Shown piece by piece: positions 7,354-12,284 of a stretch of DNA of 12,284 nucleotides. The stretch spans positions 1 to 12,284 of the forward strand of contig JADFUQ010000396.1 of NCBI GenBank assembly GCA_015222065.1, in the 5' to 3' direction. A program made the position numbers and the translations under genes. Each line of letters opens with the position of its first letter. The stretch's first letter is position 1. The notes under the pieces were generated by a model that was not told the origin of the DNA, did not search any database, and saw only the letters and a program-made list of their open reading frames with translations. Source of the DNA: Bacteroidota bacterium. Its GTDB lineage: Bacteria > Bacteroidota > Bacteroidia > Bacteroidales > VadinHA17.

Positions 7354-7393
7354 CTAACAGTTATATCCCAATAATTAACACATATGTTACATA
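7354..7393. repeat. Diverged 40-bp direct repeat, copy 2
   Basis: Second copy of the repeat at 7001-7040, in the same orientation and starting 353 bp away. It keeps CTAACA, TATATCCCA and ACATATGTTACATA while the spacers between them differ. Both copies lie upstream, in the minus-strand direction, of a hairpin followed by a pyrimidine tract. Confidence 0.6.
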
Positions 7394-7414
7394 CGGCAAG
7401 GGATATGATATGAG

Positions 7415-7491
7415 TAGCTCATGGCTGATAGCTTGTAGTTGGTTGCTGGATAGCGATCTGTTAGAAGTCTCAAGTTACAGGTTACGAATTA
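7415..7491. repeat. Degenerate heptamer-periodic tract
   Basis: The sequence breaks naturally into 7-base units such as TAGCTCA, TGGCTGA, TAGCTTG, TAGTTGG, TTGCTGG and, further on, CAAGTTA, CAGGTTA, CGAATTA. The middle units are more degenerate. It is non-coding and looks like the heptad-type spacer repeats I associate with Bacteroidota intergenic DNA; that association is from memory. Confidence 0.5.
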
Positions 7492-7510
7492 TCTATACCT
7501 AAATGAAGAA

Positions 7511-7584
7511 GTGACTAAAGTGTCTAAAGTTATAACTTCTTCTCTTCTCAACTTTAGTTCACTTTAAACTTTAGTTCACTTTAA
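7511..7584. repeat. Tandem 17-bp duplication with an inverted partner
   Basis: ACTTTAGTTCACTTTAA occurs twice in exact tandem (7551-7567 and 7568-7584). A related inverted segment at 7511-7531 can pair with the first copy as 8 bp plus 6 bp separated by a small bulge, across an 18-base loop. The element starts seven bases beyond the rhamnosidase stop. It could form an RNA hairpin at the 3' end of that transcript, but it lacks a clear T-tract. Confidence 0.6.
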
Positions 7585-7590
7585 GTACTA

Positions 7591-10398
7591 TTAATCGCCA
7601 GACAATATAAAATCATATCTCCCCGACCCTGTTGAAAAAGTAATAAATTCCTTACCAATAAAAGCATTAGTTACACCCGGAACTCCTTCAACAAAAGCTC
7701 TGTTCACCCATACAGGGTTGCCATTTTCCGTAACAGATATATTCTCAAAATCTAATAACGGGATACTTATTGAAGCATCACTGTTTGCCGGGATCACTAC
7801 TCTTAACCGGAATGAACCGGATTGGTTCTGCCAACCCGATTCAACAATACCTTTGATAGTTTTCAGGGAAGCTTCAACAGAGGATAATCCGTCGGGAACA
7901 TAAGGCTGAATATGAATATGTTTATACCCGGATGTTGTTTCCCAATCCATGGGAGACCGGATACCAGCCAGGTATTTATAAAAAAACTCGGAAACTGAAC
8001 CAAACATCTGATGATTATGAGAATTTTTTCCTGACCATTTTTCCCACAAGGTTGTAGCTCCATTTGCTAACCAGTATCCATAACCTGGGTATGTGGTTTG
8101 GGTTGCCACAGTATATGCCAGATCACAACGACCGGCATGTGCCAATACCTGCCACAGATATTTGGTTCCGATAATACCCGTATTCAAATGTCCGTTATGT
8201 GTAATACTGATATCATCAATTAAATTTTGTAACACCTCCTCACGGTGTCCTTCGGGCACTATATCACCTGCCAAAGCCAGTAACTGGTAAGTTTGATATA
8301 ATGTATCAGTACCGTAAAGATTTGTCTCAGGATCAAAAAATTTCTTATTTAATTCCCTTTTAACGGTATCTGCAAGTGCCGAATATTTCAGAGCATCATC
8401 ATTATGCCCGAGCACTACCGCAATTTTTGCCATCACAGATGTATTGAGGTAATAATAATAAGTATTAACCATTGGATGATTTGGTCCGTCAGATTGTCCC
8501 GGAGCACACCATTCCCCCAGAGAATCCCAATATCCTCCAAAATCATTAATTATATAAGACTCCCCGGGATTGGCATCTGTTTTTGCTAAATTATAGAGAT
8601 AATTGAGGTAGTGTTTCATTGTCAAATAATGATCCTCCATAATTCTTATATCATTATAATACTGGTACATCCACCAGGGAAGCAATACATAGGCACTTCC
8701 CCATGCAATTCCGCCACCATGACCACCTACCAGGGTAGGCGATGTATTAGGGATCCTGCCATTCTCAAACTGGGAATCACGCATATCATTTAACCACTTG
8801 GTATAAAATGACGCCATTTGGAAATCGTGAATAGATGTTTCTGCAATTATCTGACCATCACCGGTATAACCACCCTTTTCCCGATGGGGGCAGTCTGTTG
8901 GCACACTGTGTGTGTTTCCAATTTGTGACCATTTTGCAGCCCTGTAAATTCGATTTAAAAGGGAATCGGATGTTACAAACTGTCCATTATGTTCAAGCGC
9001 AGAGTGTACCACACGTCCCTCTATCTCTAATGATTCCAGACTATCAGGATTACCGGTAGTTACCTCAACATACCTAAATCCGGTATAAAAAAACCTTGGT
9101 TCATAAACTTCCGTACCATCTCCTTTCAGAGTATAATCAGTCCATACGCGGGAGTGATATGCATGCTTTGTACTAAGATGATCTCCCGGTTGCAATGATT
9201 TGGGGAAAATAGAATCATTTAGTGTTTCTGCCCCACGGATACGCAATGTCACTCCTGACGCACCCTTTACATGAAGTCGCCACCAACCCGGAAAATTCTG
9301 GCCCATATCATACAGGTAAACACCGGGTTCCGGATTGGTTTCAGCAACAGGATGGATGGTTTTAACAATTTTCATTGGCGGCATAAGTTGCGATTGTAAA
9401 ACCACACCGGGGGTGCTTACAACTGCAACCTCTTGCCAGTCTGACATATCAAAACCAGCCGAAAACCAGCCGGGTTTTTCCAGCCTGGCATCATAGTCTT
9501 CCCCTCCAAATAAATGATTAAAAATAATCGGACTGTCTGAGAACTTCCACGATTTATCCGTAATGATTTGGCTCTTGCTCCCATCCATGTAAGTAATATC
9601 AAGCTGCAATATTGTGCGTGGAGTATTAATACATAAACCACGACCTCCCCAACCGTAACGGTCTTTCACTCTATAAATACGATACGCGCCGTCACCCAGT
9701 ATTACACCCGCAACATTCAAACCTTTTTTCAACTGTTCTGTTACATCGTAAGTAGAATAAAGTATCCTTTTTCGAAAATCTGTCATCCCGGGATCCAATA
9801 CATTACGACCAACCTTTTCGCCGTTAAGATAGAGTTCGTAATTCCCTACACCGGTTACATAAACATATGCATGCCGGATTTGTTTGTTTACTTCAAATTC
9901 CTTTCTAAAAAGCGGAGCCGCCAGCGAAGTGTCTCCGGCAGTAATCCACTGAGCCTCCCAATCAGACATACTTAATAATCCTGTTTGGAAATAAGCAGTT
10001 TCGCTACGGTAACTTTGCTTTTCATCGTGGTTCCATACACTAATATTCCAATAATATTTTTTCCCGCTTTGAAGCGGAATACCCTGGAATATTATATTTG
10101 TTGATTTATCTGATAATACCTTTCCCGAATCCCATATATCCCCTTGTTTCCTGTGTAATTTCCCGGGACTGCCGGCAACTAAAATCCGGTAAGCTGATTG
10201 AGACACACCACGAAGTTCGCTGGAAATAGTCCAGGAAAATCTTGGTTGTTGTATATCAACTCCAAGAGGATTTGAAATATATTCACATTTTAAATCTGAA
10301 ACTATCAGCTTTTTACCGTCAGTACAACCAGTATTTATAATTAACAGTAAACAAATTATTACGGTACTGATGGACAAAATCCTAAAAGTTTTTTTCAT
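7591..10398 (-). CDS. Alpha-L-rhamnosidase, GH78 family, lipoprotein
   Basis: 935 residues, close to the usual length for bacterial GH78. It hydrolyses terminal alpha-L-rhamnose from polysaccharides or glycosides. Residues 1-25 are a lipoprotein signal (MKKTFRILS, hydrophobic core, Cys25 in INTGC), so the enzyme is membrane-anchored. The domain order matches GH78: N-terminal Ig-like region (about 35-140), rhamnosidase N domain (about 150-330, YLNGEKVGRNVLDPGMTDF), a beta domain with YDMGQNFPGWW (363-373), the (alpha/alpha)6 catalytic barrel (about 470-815) and a C-terminal beta domain (HIHIQPYVPDGLSSVEAS). TDCPHREKGGYTGD (501-514) is the general-acid region, with Glu507 the likely acid; ATTLWEKWS (781-789) carries Glu786, a candidate base. 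The motif seems one residue shorter than the DCPQRxERxGW form I remember. It stands alone: no SusC/SusD pair or other glycosidase is in view, and it is not coupled to the regulator at 1688-4447. Substrate unknown. Confidence 0.95.
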   Translation of the reverse strand: MKKTFRILSISTVIICLLLIINTGCTDGKKLIVSDLKCEYISNPLGVDIQQPRFSWTISSELRGVSQSAYRILVAGSPGKLHRKQGDIWDSGKVLSDKSTNIIFQGIPLQSGKKYYWNISVWNHDEKQSYRSETAYFQTGLLSMSDWEAQWITAGDTSLAAPLFRKEFEVNKQIRHAYVYVTGVGNYELYLNGEKVGRNVLDPGMTDFRKRILYSTYDVTEQLKKGLNVAGVILGDGAYRIYRVKDRYGWGGRGLCINTPRTILQLDITYMDGSKSQIITDKSWKFSDSPIIFNHLFGGEDYDARLEKPGWFSAGFDMSDWQEVAVVSTPGVVLQSQLMPPMKIVKTIHPVAETNPEPGVYLYDMGQNFPGWWRLHVKGASGVTLRIRGAETLNDSIFPKSLQPGDHLSTKHAYHSRVWTDYTLKGDGTEVYEPRFFYTGFRYVEVTTGNPDSLESLEIEGRVVHSALEHNGQFVTSDSLLNRIYRAAKWSQIGNTHSVPTDCPHREKGGYTGDGQIIAETSIHDFQMASFYTKWLNDMRDSQFENGRIPNTSPTLVGGHGGGIAWGSAYVLLPWWMYQYYNDIRIMEDHYLTMKHYLNYLYNLAKTDANPGESYIINDFGGYWDSLGEWCAPGQSDGPNHPMVNTYYYYLNTSVMAKIAVVLGHNDDALKYSALADTVKRELNKKFFDPETNLYGTDTLYQTYQLLALAGDIVPEGHREEVLQNLIDDISITHNGHLNTGIIGTKYLWQVLAHAGRCDLAYTVATQTTYPGYGYWLANGATTLWEKWSGKNSHNHQMFGSVSEFFYKYLAGIRSPMDWETTSGYKHIHIQPYVPDGLSSVEASLKTIKGIVESGWQNQSGSFRLRVVIPANSDASISIPLLDFENISVTENGNPVWVNRAFVEGVPGVTNAFIGKEFITFSTGSGRYDFILSGD

Positions 10399-10520
10399 GT
10401 TGCTTTGGTTTTAAAAAATATCATTGTATTGAGCTAATAACCGGATAATTAAAGACTATAAAAATAAAAAAAGCAATTTTAATGAACAAGTTAATGGCAC
10501 GATTCAGCAATCAATTGTTT

Positions 10521-10536
10521 TGTGGGCGATACTGGA
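10521..10536 (-). repeat. 16-bp near-copy of the tRNA-Val 3' end
   Basis: TGTGGGCGATACTGGA matches the 3' end of tRNA-Val and its flank (10670-10685) at 15 of 16 bases in the same orientation. It lies about 150 bp beyond the tRNA 3' end. A duplicated tRNA 3' tail is what integrase-mediated insertion leaves behind, but no integrase gene is in the window, and a local duplication is also possible. Confidence 0.55.
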
Positions 10537-10666
10537 TTACTCGCTTGCCTTCCTTCGTCAGGCGGCGCTCGTAATCCAATTTGGGGGTCTTCGCAACCCA
10601 AAAACTTCACCGCGATGCGGTTCCTTTGTAAAAAAACCCGGACAAAGAGTCCGGGTGAAGTTTTTG
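10533..10666. repeat. Hairpin-dense block between tRNA-Val and its 3' copy
   Basis: Within about 135 bp there are several inverted repeats: GGATTAC (10533-10539) with GTAATCC (10571-10577); TTTGGG with CCCAAA (10580-10602); and 13-bp perfect arms CAAAAACTTCACC (10599-10611) and GGTGAAGTTTTTG (10654-10666). The last pair overlaps the tRNA terminator stem by two bases, so the two folds compete. The block looks less AT-rich than the DNA around it. No protein is encoded. Confidence 0.5.
10630..10655 (-). terminator. Rho-independent terminator of tRNA-Val
   Basis: On the minus strand CCCGGAC pairs perfectly with GTCCGGG around the loop TCTTT (10655-10637) and is followed by seven T residues (10636-10630). 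It starts 16 bases past the tRNA 3' end. This is a textbook intrinsic terminator for the tRNA transcript. Confidence 0.85.
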
Positions 10667-10671
10667 TGCTG

Positions 10672-10746
10672 TGGGCGATACCGGAGTCGAACCGATGACC
10701 CCCTGCTTGTAAGGCAGGTGTTCTGAACCAACTGAACTAATCGCCC
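10672..10746 (-). tRNA. tRNA-Val (anticodon TAC)
   Basis: A full cloverleaf of 75 bases. Acceptor arms GGGCGAT/ATCGCCC, D-stem GTTC/GAAC, anticodon stem CCTGC/GCAGG around the loop CTTACAA with anticodon TAC (reads GTA, valine), and T-stem ATCGG/CCGGT around TTCGACT. The discriminator base is A and the CCA tail is not encoded. It is followed by a strong terminator. Confidence 0.95.
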
Positions 10747-11032
10747 TAACGAAGTGCAAATATAAACCTCCTTTTTATTTCTGCAAAAAGAAATATAAAA
10801 TAATTAGTATCTGTTAATAAAGTCAAGCATTCTTGAAATAAAGCACCAAATGGTAAATAACAAATCTCAAAAAAACAAATAACAAATAATATCCAAATAT
10901 CAATAACTAAATGACCGAAACTGTTTTGATCATTGAATTTTTGAATATTGTAATTTATTTGAATTTTGATGCTTGCTATTTGTGATTTTGACTATTTATT
11001 TAAACTTTCGGACTTTAAAGACGGGTTCTAAA
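10747..11032. repeat. Intergenic region with a long AT-rich imperfect palindrome
   Basis: No gene is visible in these 286 bp. From 10876 to 10968 the sequence forms an imperfect palindrome centred on T10922: by hand pairing 32 of 46 opposed positions are Watson-Crick and one is G-U. The left arm is rich in CAAATA and AACAAAT words, the right arm in TTTG, ATTTG and TATTTG. It lies directly downstream of folC on the minus strand and upstream of tRNA-Val. It resembles dispersed intergenic palindromes I associate with Bacteroidota genomes (memory only). Confidence 0.5.
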
Positions 11033-12284
11033 TTATAATACTTCTGCAACTACAAAAGTGCTGCCCCCTACAAAAATCATATCCTGTTTACCTGCCTGTT
11101 GCTTTGCTGCATCCAGGGCAGCTTTTACTGTGCCATATGATTGCCCTGCCAGTTCATAACCGGCTGCTTCATTCTTAAGAATTTCACTATCCAGCCCGCG
11201 GGGAATATCAGGTCTGCAAAAATAATAATTTGCTTCCACCGGAAATAATGGAAGAATATTAGCCATATTTTTATCATTCACCATCCCTATAACCATATGT
11301 AAATTCCTCCAGGCAGTCTGCTTGATCTGCTCAATTACCAGAATCAGACCTTCCCTGTTATGTCCCGTATCACAAACTATCAGCGGATTATTTTCCAATA
11401 CTTCCCATCTCCCCCGAAATCCGGTATTCTTTCTTACAAGTCTCATTCCTTTATAAAGCGATTCCAGGCTTATTCTTAATTCTATCTCATTTAACTTTTC
11501 TACTACCTGTAAAGTAGTAATAACATTTTTTCGCTGGTATATCCCGTTCAGATCAATCTTTAACTCAGGATATCCCTCCCCACCTTTCTTTTCAATATTC
11601 ATTACCTGCAAACCGTCAAGTGATATAAATGAGTATTCCGAACTAAAATTCCGGTCGGCAAACACTATTTCAGAACCAGTTTCCCGGGCTTTATCAATAA
11701 AAACATGGTCCGTTTCTTTGTCCGTTTCACCTACAACTACGGGAACCCCGGGTTTAATTATCCCTGCCTTTTCATAAGCAATTTTTTCCAGGCTGTTGCC
11801 AAGATAAATGCTATGATCCATGCCGATATTGGTAATTACTGATAACACAGGGGTAATAATATTTGTTGAATCGAGTCTGCCTCCCATTCCTGTTTCGATA
11901 ACAGCCATATCCACTTCTTCATCAGAAAAGTGTTTGAGAGCCATTGCAACGGACATTTCAAAAAATGATGGCTCGATTTTATCTAGTAATTCCCTGTTTT
12001 GAGTAACAAGATCAATCACTTTACTCTCCGGAACAGGCACCCCGTTTACCCGTATTCTTTCACGAAAATCCTTTAAATGTGGAGATGTATAAAGCCCGGT
12101 TTTGAAACCGGCTCCCTGAAGAATAGAAGCAAGAATATGAGCAACAGAACCCTTTCCGTTTGTTCCCGCGATATGAATAGACCTGAAATTCTTATGCGGA
12201 TGATCAAAATATTCATCCATTGCCAAAGAATTATCCAGTTTTGCATTATAAGCGATTTTACCCTGTCTCTGAAACATAGGTAAC
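11033..12284 (-). CDS. folC: Folylpolyglutamate synthase / dihydrofolate synthase FolC (N-terminus beyond window)
   Basis: A cytoplasmic ATP-dependent ligase that adds glutamate to folates, and in many bacteria also joins dihydropteroate to glutamate. Counting from the first Met in the window, residues 34-46 (IHIAGTNGKGSVA) hold the P-loop GTNGKGS, YTSPHL (63-68) is the FolC/Mur ligase signature, ETGMGGRLDSTN carries the metal/nucleotide region, MDHSIYLG and YEKAGIIKPG follow, and DTGHNREGL opens the C-terminal ligase domain. The stop TAA is at 11033-11035. That first Met is probably not the true start: the frame stays open to the edge, the two codons before it read Leu-Pro, and FolC relatives usually have about 15 residues ending in LPMxQRxGK here. 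So the gene is cut at its 5' end by the window. A few dozen bases at most are likely missing. Confidence 0.95.
   Translation of the reverse strand, partial: LPMFQRQGKIAYNAKLDNSLAMDEYFDHPHKNFRSIHIAGTNGKGSVAHILASILQGAGFKTGLYTSPHLKDFRERIRVNGVPVPESKVIDLVTQNRELLDKIEPSFFEMSVAMALKHFSDEEVDMAVIETGMGGRLDSTNIITPVLSVITNIGMDHSIYLGNSLEKIAYEKAGIIKPGVPVVVGETDKETDHVFIDKARETGSEIVFADRNFSSEYSFISLDGLQVMNIEKKGGEGYPELKIDLNGIYQRKNVITTLQVVEKLNEIELRISLESLYKGMRLVRKNTGFRGRWEVLENNPLIVCDTGHNREGLILVIEQIKQTAWRNLHMVIGMVNDKNMANILPLFPVEANYYFCRPDIPRGLDSEILKNEAAGYELAGQSYGTVKAALDAAKQQAGKQDMIFVGGSTFVVAEVL

Larger units (their letters stand above)
6733..7590. other. 858-bp intergenic region rich in repeats and hairpins
   Basis: No convincing gene is present between the rhamnosidase stop and the 59-residue peptide start. 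The region holds two minus-strand terminator-like hairpins (6878-6905 and 7108-7144), a diverged 40-bp direct repeat (7001-7040 and 7354-7393), an 8-bp tandem repeat (7063-7094), a heptamer-periodic tract (7415-7491) and an inverted plus tandem repeat right after the rhamnosidase gene (7511-7584). It must contain the promoter for the peptide/radical SAM/regulator operon. A 34-codon ORF with three cysteines (7293-7189, minus) is discussed as a finding and is not called as a gene. I saw no riboswitch core that I could name. Confidence 0.7.

Noticed and set aside
6733..7590. Cobalamin riboswitch ahead of the B12-type radical SAM operon
   Set aside because: I looked for a conserved B12-box-like element and a matching structured core and could not identify one; only simple hairpins are visible.
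7863..10398. Several 60-77 codon ORFs on both strands inside the rhamnosidase gene
   Set aside because: They lie in other frames of a clear GH78 gene and show no domain or signal of their own.
10520..10726. Plus-strand ORF of 68 codons over the tRNA region
   Set aside because: It runs antisense through the tRNA terminator and into the tRNA gene itself; its translation has no recognisable domain and reflects structured RNA sequence.

Overview
The window looks like a piece of a Bacteroidota chromosome, probably from a Bacteroidales/Marinilabiliales-type organism. The DNA is AT-rich and most gene starts lack a clear Shine-Dalgarno sequence. The protein set also fits: a one-polypeptide hybrid two-component regulator with an AraC output domain, a GH78 rhamnosidase lipoprotein, a long PagL-like outer-membrane protein, and a FolC with Bacteroidota-type motifs. 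This assignment comes from family recognition only; no search was run.

Layout. 1-326 (-) is the N-terminal part of an unrecognised lipoprotein that runs off the left edge. 577-1698 (+) is a PagL-like outer-membrane barrel (lipid A deacylase / 'acyloxyacyl hydrolase' family). It converges on, and overlaps by 11 bp, a minus-strand operon read from 6732 down to 1688. That operon holds a 59-residue peptide gene (6732-6553, too short for most gene callers), a B12-binding-type radical SAM enzyme (6461-4440, TTG start), and a TPR-containing hybrid histidine kinase with a DNA-binding domain (4447-1688) whose start overlaps the enzyme gene by 8 bp. 6733-7590 is an 858-bp stretch without a convincing gene. 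It is rich in structure: two minus-strand terminator-like hairpins, a diverged 40-bp direct repeat, and 7-, 8- and 17-bp tandem repeats. 7591-10398 (-) is a GH78 alpha-L-rhamnosidase lipoprotein. 10672-10746 (-) is tRNA-Val(TAC) with a good terminator; a 16-bp near-copy of its 3' end lies about 150 bp further on. 10747-11032 carries a long AT-rich palindrome. 11033-12284 (-) is folC, missing its first residues at the right edge.

How the parts may work together. The most interesting unit is the 59-residue peptide, the radical SAM enzyme and the membrane sensor/transcription factor on one strand, with the last two translationally coupled. Peptide next to radical SAM enzyme is the usual layout of a RiPP (ribosomally made, post-translationally modified peptide) locus. 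Coupling to a periplasmic TPR sensor-regulator suggests that the modified peptide, or the process that makes it, is sensed. That is an inference; no transporter, peptidase or immunity gene is visible. The rhamnosidase, tRNA and folC look like ordinary neighbours.
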